A stretch of 64,000 nt of DNA, taken from Mucilaginibacter phenanthrenivorans (lineage in GTDB: Bacteria; Bacteroidota; Bacteroidia; Sphingobacteriales; Sphingobacteriaceae). Location of the stretch: NCBI RefSeq assembly GCF_024721155.1, contig NZ_JAHVAP010000016.1, positions 22,228 to 86,227 on the forward strand. Direction: 5' to 3'. The translations under genes and the position numbers were made by a program. Under the pieces are notes generated by a model. It saw only the letters and a program-made list of their open reading frames with translations. It was not told the DNA's origin and searched no databases. Below, piece after piece: positions 7,180 through 15,280 of this stretch (position 1 is its first letter; each line of letters opens with the position of its first letter).

Positions 7180-8299
7180 AATCTAAAATAATTTTATCAA
7201 ACTGCGGGCCGTTGCCGTTCAAAAATTCAACCCTTATCGGCATCATAAAAACAGGTAACGTATCGCCGTTTGACAGCCCGGCATTCAGCCAGGATTCATC
7301 TAAACGCTGCGCATCCTTTTCTGTTGTAACAATTATTTTTTTTTGTGACGGATGGGCTGCGAATTCAGCGGCAAGTTTACTGATATTTTTTAAGGTAAAC
7401 AGGTGATGGTCGGGATAATTGTGATGAATGATGTGCGATGTACTCCCCTGCAAATGCTGCAACAGCGGCTTCGGATTAGCAATCCCGGTTAACAGGAACA
7501 CCGTGGTATCCCCATCTATCGGCACAGCCACCGGGTTACCCTGCAAATCACTTAATTGCTGGTAGGCTATCGAAGTAAAAAATAACGACTGATAAGGCAG
7601 CGGTTCAATTTTGTAAGCGAGGGCATTAAGTTCATCATTGGTAAGCGTTGGCGGGCATTTGGATATGATGATCACCTGCGCACGCCACCTGCCGCTCATA
7701 GGCTCGCGCATATTTCCGGCCGGCAATAAAAAATGGGGCTGATTGATGCGGGTATAATCGAACAATAAAATACTGAAGCCTGGTTGAACAGCGCGGTGCT
7801 GGTAGGCATCGTCCATTAATATTAAATCATGATTGGGCAATAACTTGTTTAATCCGTAAACCCTGTCTTCACAAACAGCAACGGTAATATCCGGGAATTT
7901 TTGTTTGAACTGTGCGGGCTCGTCACCTATTTTTGAGGAAAGTCTTAAGACCTGAGTATTGAGTCCCGAGTCTATAGTAACGGGACTTTCTTGATTCTTG
8001 ACTCCTGACTCTTGACTCAAGACTTCCGACTCAAGACTCAAGACTAAATATCCCTTCGTCTTCCTCCCATATCCCCTGCTTAACGTTGCCAGCTTATAGT
8101 CTGATTTTAGTAAACGGATAAGATACTCCGTCATCGGGCTTTTGCCTGCACCGCCTACTTCAAGGTTGCCAACAGATATAATTGGTTTGGTGAACCGGTA
8201 GCTTTTAAACAGCCCGGCATCATAAAACCAGTTACGCATAATAACCACCAGGCCATAAATTAACGAAAAAGGTAGTAAAAGCCAGCGCAGGTATTTCAT
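7142..8299 (-). CDS. lpxK: Tetraacyldisaccharide 4'-kinase
   Basis: LpxK phosphorylates the 4' position of the lipid A precursor at the inner face of the inner membrane. The 385-residue protein has an N-terminal membrane-associated helix (residues 1-25), a P-loop-like GNLEVGGAGKSPMTEYL (44-60), LSRGYGRKTKG (73-83), the LMDDAYQHR segment and a late TTEKDAQRL block. Between LSRGYGRKTKG and IGDEPAQFK, normally joined by a short loop, it has about 30 extra residues (roughly 86-120) encoded by gactcaagact-type repeat DNA. It is first in the operon with the phosphorylase and the porin. Confidence 0.93.
   Translation of the reverse strand: MKYLRWLLLPFSLIYGLVVIMRNWFYDAGLFKSYRFTKPIISVGNLEVGGAGKSPMTEYLIRLLKSDYKLATLSRGYGRKTKGYLVLSLESEVLSQESGVKNQESPVTIDSGLNTQVLRLSSKIGDEPAQFKQKFPDITVAVCEDRVYGLNKLLPNHDLILMDDAYQHRAVQPGFSILLFDYTRINQPHFLLPAGNMREPMSGRWRAQVIIISKCPPTLTNDELNALAYKIEPLPYQSLFFTSIAYQQLSDLQGNPVAVPIDGDTTVFLLTGIANPKPLLQHLQGSTSHIIHHNYPDHHLFTLKNISKLAAEFAAHPSQKKIIVTTEKDAQRLDESWLNAGLSNGDTLPVFMMPIRVEFLNGNGPQFDKIILDYVREHSENHIIH
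7941..8045. repeat. In-frame GACTCAAGACT-type palindromic repeat inside lpxK
   Basis: Repeated words agtctt, gagtcc, tgactcc and gactcaagact run for about 105 bp without breaking the lpxK frame. Words on the left side (agtcttaagacctgag) are complementary to those on the right, so the stretch can form a hairpin. The same words form an in-frame insertion in folC at 42100-42240. Confidence 0.8.
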
Positions 8300-8413
8300 A
8301 GTCTGCTACAAAGATAACCGGGATTTTTCACTTTTTGTCTGTTTTTAACGGCGTTCAAGAGGAGTTTGTCGTTAATGGATTTTAACGATTAGAGGGGATG
8401 AGAAAAAACTTAG

Positions 8414-8782
8414 TTATATTAGTTTTAACCCGGGAATAAATCTAAAATCTTTTTTGTTAAGTGTATAAAGCGGCAAATGGTGGTAAAGTGCAGTTGCGGC
8501 AATAAGTGTATCGGCAATTGCTGGTCGATGGCTTAATGTATACGTTTTAAAAAGGTCGATAAAAATATCTGAAATATCTGAGTTGATCGAAATTATAGTG
8601 TACTTATCAAGGTGATTATTTATTCTTTGAAAGTCAGCTTTGTCTCTCGCTCCAGCCATGAATTCAGCGGCCGTGACACTGCTTATATAAAAGGTATCAG
8701 ATTTAATTTGTTGGATTTCATTCTGGACTACGGAATTTCCCCTGTAAATCTCGATCAGAATATTGGTATCGAATATTACCAT
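8414..8782 (-). CDS. PIN-domain ribonuclease toxin, VapC-like
   Basis: This 122-residue single PIN domain shows the usual acidic active-site set: Asp5 in FDTNILIE, Glu40 in AAEFMAG, Asp91 in IADTLIAA and Asp112 in KKDF. VapC toxins are Mg2+-dependent RNases that cut tRNA or rRNA and are held in check by a partner antitoxin. Its start lies inside the upstream antitoxin gene (7-nt overlap), the normal arrangement of a type II toxin-antitoxin operon. The protein looks complete and probably active. Confidence 0.88.
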   Translation of the reverse strand: MVIFDTNILIEIYRGNSVVQNEIQQIKSDTFYISSVTAAEFMAGARDKADFQRINNHLDKYTIISINSDISDIFIDLFKTYTLSHRPAIADTLIAATALYHHLPLYTLNKKDFRFIPGLKLI

Positions 8783-9030
8783 TTAGAAGGCCACGCTTTT
8801 GATCTTATTTCTTCAATTGAAGGAAAATCCGAATTAGCACCAAAGTCTTCAAATAACTCCTTTACAGATATCTTCTTACCTGCCGGAGGAGACGGATATG
8901 ATGAATCGTCAGCGCTTGCCAGTTCTACGACAATAACCTCGACCTTTTTTCCAAAAAAACGCTCAGGCATTTCAATGCTGTGATTCTTTTTATCAGGAAT
9001 AAAAGTTTGCTTGTACACCATAGCATCCAT
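8776..9030 (-). CDS. VapB-like antitoxin
   Basis: This 84-residue protein is encoded directly upstream of, and overlapping, the PIN toxin. The N-terminal half (IPDKKNHSIEMPERFFGKKVEVIVVEL) resembles an AbrB-like or similar short beta DNA-binding fold that ends in a paired strand. The C-terminal half is acidic and helical (VKELFEDFG), as expected for a toxin-wrapping tail. Such antitoxins usually repress their own operon. The start at 9030 (MDAMVYKQ) is chosen because an upstream in-frame TTG lies within a -7 promoter box. Confidence 0.7.
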   Translation of the reverse strand: MDAMVYKQTFIPDKKNHSIEMPERFFGKKVEVIVVELASADDSSYPSPPAGKKISVKELFEDFGANSDFPSIEEIRSKAWPSKW

Positions 9031-9042
9031 TTTTGACATACA

Positions 9043-9050
9043 CAAATATA
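9043..9050 (-). promoter_or_regulatory. -7 box TATATTTG of the toxin-antitoxin operon
   Basis: Read on the minus strand, TATATTTG matches TAnnTTTG and lies 12 nt before the chosen antitoxin start, implying a very short leader. Confidence 0.45.
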
Positions 9051-9094
9051 CAAATTTCGAAATGCTTTTAAAACTTACTGAGTTTCTCCAATAA

Positions 9095-9116
9095 AACCTT
9101 TCGCCTTTAACCTCAT
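9095..9116. repeat. Inverted copy of the AAAGG-word repeat
   Basis: The 16 bases at 9095-9110 are the exact complement of ttaaaggcgaaaggtt at 47300-47315. They abut the stop codon of the peptidase-E-like gene. Confidence 0.6.
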
Positions 9117-9883
9117 TTCAAGACCTCTCCCACCGGCAGCAACTTCTCGTCCACCTTCCCATCTATAACAGAAACAAAATAAGTATTGCTCTTTTCGTCG
9201 CAGGCAACGGATTTGATATACTTTTCGTTTTCAAAAACTATCCCTGCGAGGTCGTCAATGGCGTAGCCGGGGTTTAGCTTACCTTTTAAGATGTTTTCGA
9301 AGTAAAGCGGTTTGCGCAAGGGTTCGCTGTGATAGTGCGGGCAATGGCTGGTTTGGATAAATCCCAGTCCCTGTACAACAGAAAGATCCTTAGGCCTTGA
9401 ATCGGTGGTACCGCCCTGGAACCAGCATAGCGAGCCCGCGCTTCCGCCGGCCAGTACAATGCCCTTATTATAGGCTTTTCTTAAAACTGTGTCTATCCCC
9501 TGCGCCTTCCAGATCGCCATCATGTTGAGGGTATTGCCGCCGCCAACTACAATGGCATCCATGCTCAACAGGTTATCGTCAAATGTCTTTTTCTCGGTGT
9601 AAGATGCAACGTACGAGCGCTGCACATAAGGCCGCATTGGCAGGTCCTCGCAAGCCTGGTACCAGGCGAGGATATAATTGGCATTATCCCCGGTGGCTGT
9701 GGACAGGAAACAGATCTTAGGATTTTGCTTTTTTGTGAGGCTGATTACATACTGCATAAACAGCTTGTTGTAGTTTCCGCCATAAGCAAAAATGGTGCGG
9801 GTTGCAATTGCTTTTGTGGGCTGCTGCGCCATCGCCGATAAACAGCAAGCAAATAACAGTGTAATAAAGTAGATCTTTTTCAA
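9113..9883 (-). CDS. Peptidase E-like (family S51) exported protein
   Basis: This 256-residue protein has a signal peptide (1-19, ending SAMAQ). It matches the class-I glutamine-amidotransferase-like fold of dipeptidase E and cyanophycinase: VVGGGNTLNMM, then the nucleophile elbow LAGGSAGSLCWF with the catalytic Ser, and SHCPHYHSEP near the catalytic His. Cytosolic PepE cleaves Asp-X dipeptides. An exported version probably acts on peptides in the periplasm, but the substrate is not known. It is monocistronic; the 260 bp upstream contain a word repeat and its likely promoter. Confidence 0.75.
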   Translation of the reverse strand: MKKIYFITLLFACCLSAMAQQPTKAIATRTIFAYGGNYNKLFMQYVISLTKKQNPKICFLSTATGDNANYILAWYQACEDLPMRPYVQRSYVASYTEKKTFDDNLLSMDAIVVGGGNTLNMMAIWKAQGIDTVLRKAYNKGIVLAGGSAGSLCWFQGGTTDSRPKDLSVVQGLGFIQTSHCPHYHSEPLRKPLYFENILKGKLNPGYAIDDLAGIVFENEKYIKSVACDEKSNTYFVSVIDGKVDEKLLPVGEVLK

Positions 9884-9974
9884 ATTAAAAACGATTAATG
9901 GTTTATATGCCTAAAACACCCGTTTTACAATAATAAGAAATAATTTCCACCCAAATATTTACCTATCCACCAAA

Positions 9975-10010
9975 ACTAATCTCTAACCTCTGGTCTCTAA
10001 TCACTAAATT
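9975..10010. repeat. CTAATCTCTAA word repeat
   Basis: Words such as ctaatctctaacctc and ggtctctaatcac recur here between divergent genes. The inverted version (gattagagattagagacc) is at 25867-25905, and shorter copies are at 17780-17804 and 4255-4266. Confidence 0.6.
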
Positions 10011-10143
10011 ATTTCTTAAATAATTTGTAACATTGATCCACATCTATATATCTAAATCACGTAAATAAAAAACAAACAACCAGCCGGGCCACGGTAAATA
10101 AAAAGCTGCGATAGCCGGCAAAAAAATAAATCACCAAAACATC

Positions 10144-10896
10144 ATGAAAAGAATCTTTATAGCGCTAACCTCGTTAGTATTACTTGCTTCTGCATGCAAC
10201 CAAAACCGGCCGCAGCAAAACAATGTAACTATTGAAAATAACACTACTGCAGGCTTTGATGTAAACAAGCTTGCCCAGTTTGTTAAAACCAGCACAGATC
10301 CGCAAACACTTGAAAAAGCAATTAACGATCCCGCTAATCATATCAACAACCTTGATTTGGATAAGGACGGGAACATCGATTACCTGAAGGTTGTGGAAGG
10401 CGATAACAACAAACTGCAGGTAAAAGACGACATCAGCGATTCCGAATCGGTTACCGTTGCCAGCATTAATGTAAGCCCCGATAATAGCAACAATACCGCT
10501 GATCTGAGCATCCAGGGCAACCCTAATTATGTGGGCTATAACAATTATTACCACTCATCATTTTCGTTTACCGACGTTTTATTGATGAGCTATCTATTGC
10601 GCCCACATAGTTATTATGTGCCAATGTACCATTATGGTTATTATCCGCCGTCATATACACGCACCCGTACGTACAGCACGTTCAGGCCAACTTCATCTTC
10701 TTCAATGTCATCAAGAATGAGCAATAGGAGAAGCCTTAGCAGTCCAACAAGTTCTCAACGGTCGTTTGGCACCCGCAGTTCGGGCAGTACTGTACGTAGC
10801 GGTGGCTTTGGCAGGAGCAGCAGCTCTGGCAGAAGCAGCAGTTCCGGCAGAAGCAGCTTCGGAAGAAGTCGTGGCGGATTTGGAAGAAGACATTAA
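10144..10896 (+). CDS. Lipoprotein with EF-hand-like calcium loop and Ser/Gly/Arg-rich tail
   Basis: This 250-residue protein has a lipoprotein signal peptide with lipobox LASAC (Cys18), so it should be anchored in the membrane. Residues 71-79 read DLDKDGNID, a good match to a calcium-binding EF-hand or dockerin loop (Asp71, Asp73, Asp75, Gly, Ile, Asp79). A Tyr/His-rich stretch follows (YYHSSF to YYPPSY). The last ~75 residues are almost only S, R, G, T and F with repeated SSGRSS units. Its function is not known. It lies upstream of the PspA-like gene on the same strand, 131 bp away. Confidence 0.65.
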   Translation: MKRIFIALTSLVLLASACNQNRPQQNNVTIENNTTAGFDVNKLAQFVKTSTDPQTLEKAINDPANHINNLDLDKDGNIDYLKVVEGDNNKLQVKDDISDSESVTVASINVSPDNSNNTADLSIQGNPNYVGYNNYYHSSFSFTDVLLMSYLLRPHSYYVPMYHYGYYPPSYTRTRTYSTFRPTSSSSMSSRMSNRRSLSSPTSSQRSFGTRSSGSTVRSGGFGRSSSSGRSSSSGRSSFGRSRGGFGRRH

Positions 10897-10910
10897 AAAA
10901 ATACGAATTG

Positions 10911-10935
10911 TCGTGAATTATTTCGACTTTCACGA
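10911..10935. repeat. Hairpin tcgtgaa/ttcacga
   Basis: A 7-bp inverted repeat (10911-10917 and 10929-10935) lies 15 nt after the lipoprotein stop. It could be a weak terminator, but no long T-run follows. Confidence 0.4.
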
Positions 10936-11027
10936 ATTAATAAAGACGGTTTCTATAACGAAACATCATAATTACAAATGCGTTATCTATTTAAACAAAC
11001 AACATATAAAATCTAAAATTTAAGAAA

Positions 11028-11729
11028 ATGAGCATATTCGACAGGTTATTCCGCATAGGCGCAGCAGAAGCAAACGCCGCAGTTGACAAGTTAGAAGATC
11101 CGTCAAAAATGGCTGATCAGATCCTGCGTGAGTTAAGAGCAAATTATCAGCAGGCTATCCAGGGCGAAGCCGAAATAAAGGCTTTAGCCTTACAACACCG
11201 CGCAAGCGAATTACAGTACCGCAACACAGCAGATGACTGGGAGAAAAAAACAAATGAGCTTTTAGACAGGATAGAAACCAAGCAACTTGATGAAGCCAAA
11301 GGTACCGAGCTTGCTAACAAAGCCGCAGAAGCACATGTAGCAGCTACAAACGAAGCCGACCAGTTTGCGAAAATGGCCGAAAAGGAAGAAAGCGCCGTTG
11401 CAGTAATGGATCTTAAAATAAAACAAATTAAGGACCAGATTGCCGAAACCGAAAGCCGCGCACAGTTGATCAGCTCACGCGCTAAAACTGCCGAGGTTTC
11501 TGAAAAGATCAACAAGACCCTTTCAAACGTTGATACCGATGGTCTGATGGCCACCCTTAACCGCATGGACCAAAAGGCTTCGGCACAGGAATTCCGTGCT
11601 GCAGCTTATGCCCAGCTGGAGGATTCAACAATGTCAACCGAGCAAGAGATCAACAAGGCTCTGGGCGTTGGCTCAGCATCAAATGCACTGGAAGCTATTA
11701 AAGCTAAAAGGACCAAGTTGTTGAATTAA
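11028..11729 (+). CDS. PspA/IM30 family membrane-protecting protein
   Basis: This 233-residue, almost wholly alpha-helical coiled-coil protein starts MSIFDRLFRIGAAEANAAVDKLEDPSKM, the standard opening of PspA/IM30/Vipp1 proteins, including an amphipathic N-terminal helix that binds membrane. PspA-type proteins form ESCRT-III-like rods that stabilise a stressed inner membrane. No pspF or pspBC gene is nearby, as is normal outside Proteobacteria. The next gene on this strand is an uncharacterised 248-residue protein. Confidence 0.9.
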   Translation: MSIFDRLFRIGAAEANAAVDKLEDPSKMADQILRELRANYQQAIQGEAEIKALALQHRASELQYRNTADDWEKKTNELLDRIETKQLDEAKGTELANKAAEAHVAATNEADQFAKMAEKEESAVAVMDLKIKQIKDQIAETESRAQLISSRAKTAEVSEKINKTLSNVDTDGLMATLNRMDQKASAQEFRAAAYAQLEDSTMSTEQEINKALGVGSASNALEAIKAKRTKLLN

Positions 11730-11750
11730 TCTTCTCAAATATATCACACT

Positions 11751-11844
11751 TTGTCATTGCGAGCGTAGCGTGGCAACCTCGTCGTATGCTTATCCATCAT
11801 ACGTGGCGATGGGATTGCTTCGTCGTACCTCCTCGCAATGACAA
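11751..11844. repeat. REP-like palindrome, TGTCATTGCGAG family (copy 1)
   Basis: The element begins ttgtcattgcgagcgtagcg and ends with the complementary cctcgcaatgacaa, with a cgtcgtatg/catacg inner pair. Other copies lie at 47334-47502 and 49421-49534. A frame-open Met of the next gene lies inside it and was not used as a start. Confidence 0.8.
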
Positions 11845-11861
11845 ATTTTCAAACCTGCATC

Positions 11862-12608
11862 ATGTTTTTAACAACTGATAATAAAAAAACTTTCAAAGCC
11901 ATCATCCTTTTAAACGAGATGATAAACGGCACGCATAAATTTCAAACTGTTGCCAATGGCGACGACAGCGTGCTGGAGCCTTTGTTTATAGAACTAATGT
12001 CCAAGGGCTACGTAACTACCTCGGGTATGAATTACGTGGTTACCGCAAAGGGACAGGAAGTATTCGACACCTTTATGAAACGGTATACCGAATATCTTAA
12101 GGTGTATGATATTTTCTCATACGTCGATCTGGAAAGCGGCGAATTTGCTTTTGCCCGTTATTTTGATTTTGATACCGATGATGCCTGGATCGACTTTACA
12201 AATGATGAGCGTTTTGATGACCTGCGGATAGCGGTTGCTATCTTTAAGAAGATCGATCCGGCCGAAATTGTATTCATGTCGTACATCAACGAGAATCGTT
12301 TTGACACCACTTCGGCAGGCTGGCAGATGGATCTGATTTCGGACAATGAATGGAACGCTATAGAAGAGATTTGCAGCACCGCCATTAAGCCCGATGAAGT
12401 TGGTGAAGATGCTATGGTTGACATGATCGGCCAGGGCTCCGAACTGATGATAAAACTTCTGGAAGAAGAGCAAAAGGAAAATCAAAATAACAATAACAAC
12501 AATGGTGGCGGTACTATTGTGGAAGAAGAAACGGTAACCTACTACGAACCATATTACGATCCTTACTATGTGTCGCCAGTGTGGTTATTGCCGTTGTTTC
12601 TTTGGTAG
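11862..12608 (+). CDS. Conserved protein of unknown function next to PspA
   Basis: This 248-residue cytosolic protein starts MFLTTDNKKTFKAIILLNEM. The first ~75 residues (KAIILLNEMINGTHKF, then GYVTTSGMNYVVTAKGQEVFDTFMKRY) look like a winged-helix-type fold. A central alpha/beta part follows, then an acidic coil (LLEEEQKENQ), a run of Asn and Gly, and a very aromatic tail (YYEPYYDPYY, then WLLPLFLW). Its position after the PspA homologue suggests an envelope-stress role, but that is inference only. An upstream in-frame Met lies in REP DNA, so the start at 11862 was used. Confidence 0.6.
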   Translation: MFLTTDNKKTFKAIILLNEMINGTHKFQTVANGDDSVLEPLFIELMSKGYVTTSGMNYVVTAKGQEVFDTFMKRYTEYLKVYDIFSYVDLESGEFAFARYFDFDTDDAWIDFTNDERFDDLRIAVAIFKKIDPAEIVFMSYINENRFDTTSAGWQMDLISDNEWNAIEEICSTAIKPDEVGEDAMVDMIGQGSELMIKLLEEEQKENQNNNNNNGGGTIVEEETVTYYEPYYDPYYVSPVWLLPLFLW

Positions 12609-12615
12609 GCCTTCT

Positions 12616-12741
12616 TTGTCATCCTGAACGAAGTGAAGGATCTTCAATGAGCGAGTGGTTTGCGCGGGACAAGTATACGATATACCTGTTCCGCGTTTAT
12701 GTCCTACGGAGAAGATCCTTCGCTATCGCTCAGGATGACAA
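12616..12741. repeat. REP-like palindrome, TGTCATCCTGA family
   Basis: The outer arms run from ttgtcatcctgaacgaag (12616 onward) to the complementary ctcaggatgacaa (to 12741), with gaaggatcttc/gaagatccttc inside them. It lies between convergent genes and may also serve as a terminator. Confidence 0.75.
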
Positions 12742-12769
12742 AATAAAATAACGACCTGCTTAAAACTAC

Positions 12770-15142
12770 CTACTCATTCTTCAAACTCCGCACCGGGTTA
12801 GCCAGTGCTGCTTTTATTGATTGCACGCTTATGGTAAGCAGCGTAACAATTATTGCAGCCACCGCCGAGATGATAAATACTCCAGGGCCAATAGTTATCC
12901 GGTAATCATACTTCATCAGCCATTTTTGCAAAAAATAAAGGGCAACTGGCGATGCTATTACGCAACTGATGATCACCAGCACTACAAAATCCTTTGACAA
13001 CAACATCCACACCTGGGTTACAGTTGCACCTAAAACTTTACGCACGCCAATCTCTTTGGTGCGCTGCTCAGCAACAAAGGCAGCCAGGCCGAACAAGCCG
13101 AGGCAGGATATAAAGATAGCGAGGCCTGCAAATACGCCGGCAAGTTTACCAACCAGCACTTCTTCACTAAACTTGCGGTTATATTCATCATCAACAAAAC
13201 TGTATTGATATGGGAATGAAGGACTATATTTATTAAAGATCTGTGTTAATTTTTCAACTGCCTGATGTGTATTAATGTTAGGCTGTAAGCTGTACATTAA
13301 ATAGTCGCCATTGCCATAAGTAAACATGGTTGGGTCGGCAGCGGCAAACGGGGAGTTCATTAAAGCATCTTTTACCACGCCTATTACTCTGTATTGCTTA
13401 CCGTTCTTTTTAATTATTTGATTCAGCGGATCTTTTAAACGCAACCGTTTTACCGCGGTTTCATTAAGAATAGCGTTCGCCGTATCTGACGGGCCGTTCG
13501 ACATAAAATCCCGGCCCGCTTTCATTTTCATTCCCAATGTTTTAAAGTAATCACCGGACACGTTAATTGATCCCATTTCTACTGTTTCACCGGGATATTT
13601 ACCTTGCCAGTAATCCAGGTTCATGTGGCCCTGAACTGCTGTTGCCGGGCTTGATGCCGTAGTAACCGATTTTACCACACCACTTTGCAAAAGGTCATTT
13701 TTTAGCGCCTGGTATTTAGTGTACAGGTCATCATTCATATCCGAGGTCATTAACCGGCTAATGTTATAACCTGTAGGCCTGTCTTTTGCAAACTGAATTT
13801 GCCTGTAAATAACTACAGTACTGATGATTAGTGCGATAGAACAACTAAACTGTGTTACCACCAATATTTTGCGGGAAATGGCGGCCGATCTGCCAACTTT
13901 TATAGTTCCCTTTAAAACCTTAACCGCGTTAAATGATGAAAGATAAAATGCAGGCCTGCTCCCGGCTAGCATTGCGGTAGTAAATACACAGCTAATCATT
14001 ATCAGCCAAAAAACAAAACTGTTAAGCGGAATGCTTATAGTGGTGCCTGTAAGTGAGTTAAAAGCAGGCAGTGCTAATTGTACAAACAATATGGAAAACA
14101 AAAATGAGATAAAAGTAATAACTGCCGACTCGATTAAAAACTGTAGGATCAGGTCCTTCCGTTGTGAGCCAATAGCTTTCCGTACGCCAACCTCCCTTGC
14201 TCTTTTCTCAGAACGGGCGGTTGACAGGTTGATGAAATTAATACAGGCTATCAGCAACACCAATACACCAATTATGCTGAAGATGCGAACATATTGGATG
14301 AATCCGTCAAGAGCCTTCCCATTTTTATAATCACCGTAAAGATGCCAGTCTAACAAAGGCTGCATAATTACGCTTGAGTTCATTGCGTTTACATTGGTGG
14401 TTTCACTTTTTTCGATGTTTTTTATTTTAGCCGATACGTGGGCATAAGTAATGCCCGGTTTTAACTCCGTAAATATTTGGAAACCATTATCTCCAAAGCT
14501 GCCAACACGGGCCTGTTTTATGCCGTTATGAATTAACTCTGCATAGCTGAAAGGAATAATGTAGCTGAACTGCATGCTTGAGTTAGCCGGCAGGTCTTTT
14601 AAAATGGCGGTAACTTTTAAATTATCTTTATTATCAACCCTAACCATTTTATTTAATGGGTTTACATTACCAAATAATGCTCTAGCAATTGATTCGGAAA
14701 GAACAATAGAATAGGGTTCTTTTAAAGCGCCTTCAGCATTTCCCATTATCAACGGGAACCTGAACATTTTTAAAAAGTCACCTCCAACCTGGAATCCAAC
14801 AGGATATAATTTTTTTTCGCCAACGATAAGGCTGTGGGGAGATGTCCAGTCGGCCTCGGCAACATGCTCAAATTCAGGAATATTATTGCGTAAGGCATCA
14901 GCCAGCTTTAGTGAGGTGCTAGTGAAAGTAAGCGTATCGCCATTGCTGTTAAAATTACGGCGCACCTGGTACAGCCTATCCGCATCGGGCAAAAACCTGT
15001 CAAATGAGTACTGGTAATTTACCCAAAGGGCAATCAGCAAAGCAACGGCCATGCCGGCACCTAAACCAATAATATTAAGCGCACTGTAAACCTTGTTATT
15101 AAGGATATTGCGCCATGCGATTTTTATATAGTTCCTTATCAT
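12770..15142 (-). CDS. FtsX/MacB-type ABC transporter permease (paralogue 1)
   Basis: This 790-residue inner-membrane protein starts MIRNYIKIAWRNILNNKVYSALNIIGL. It has one N-terminal transmembrane helix, a large periplasmic MacB_PCD-like domain (about 45-270), an FtsX block of three helices with the motif EVGVRKAIGSQR, a second periplasmic domain and a second FtsX block with KEIGVRKVLGATV. No ATPase domain is fused, and no ATPase gene lies nearby. Such proteins work with a LolD/MacB-type ATPase in mechanical or efflux transport across the envelope. It is last in the transcription order of the four-gene array. An upstream Met at 15163 was rejected because the family begins at this Met. Confidence 0.88.
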   Translation of the reverse strand: MIRNYIKIAWRNILNNKVYSALNIIGLGAGMAVALLIALWVNYQYSFDRFLPDADRLYQVRRNFNSNGDTLTFTSTSLKLADALRNNIPEFEHVAEADWTSPHSLIVGEKKLYPVGFQVGGDFLKMFRFPLIMGNAEGALKEPYSIVLSESIARALFGNVNPLNKMVRVDNKDNLKVTAILKDLPANSSMQFSYIIPFSYAELIHNGIKQARVGSFGDNGFQIFTELKPGITYAHVSAKIKNIEKSETTNVNAMNSSVIMQPLLDWHLYGDYKNGKALDGFIQYVRIFSIIGVLVLLIACINFINLSTARSEKRAREVGVRKAIGSQRKDLILQFLIESAVITFISFLFSILFVQLALPAFNSLTGTTISIPLNSFVFWLIMISCVFTTAMLAGSRPAFYLSSFNAVKVLKGTIKVGRSAAISRKILVVTQFSCSIALIISTVVIYRQIQFAKDRPTGYNISRLMTSDMNDDLYTKYQALKNDLLQSGVVKSVTTASSPATAVQGHMNLDYWQGKYPGETVEMGSINVSGDYFKTLGMKMKAGRDFMSNGPSDTANAILNETAVKRLRLKDPLNQIIKKNGKQYRVIGVVKDALMNSPFAAADPTMFTYGNGDYLMYSLQPNINTHQAVEKLTQIFNKYSPSFPYQYSFVDDEYNRKFSEEVLVGKLAGVFAGLAIFISCLGLFGLAAFVAEQRTKEIGVRKVLGATVTQVWMLLSKDFVVLVIISCVIASPVALYFLQKWLMKYDYRITIGPGVFIISAVAAIIVTLLTISVQSIKAALANPVRSLKNE

Positions 15143-15151
15143 GTTTATTAG

Positions 15152-15274
15152 TTGATGGTTCATAGTTCATAGCCAAAGGATTTGTCTGAATCAGAATTTC
15201 CAGAATTATAAGACTTTCAGAATATATCCGCGTCATTTTGCTCATTCTTAAATTCTGAAAATTCTGATTCAGAC
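15152..15274. repeat. Intergenic word repeats with inverted TCTGAATCAGAATT arms
   Basis: A gttgatggttcatagttcat word (15152-15175) is followed by an inverted repeat: gtctgaatcagaatttcc at 15184 and its complement aaaattctgattcagac ending at 15274. Related words lie at 40211-40284 and 42889-42930. Confidence 0.7.
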
Positions 15275-15280
15275 TGCCTA

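Noticed and set aside
10766..11023. Open frame overlapping the lipoprotein gene in another frame
   Set aside because: It is a shadow of the Ser/Gly/Arg repeat tail; low-complexity GC-rich DNA opens alternative frames.
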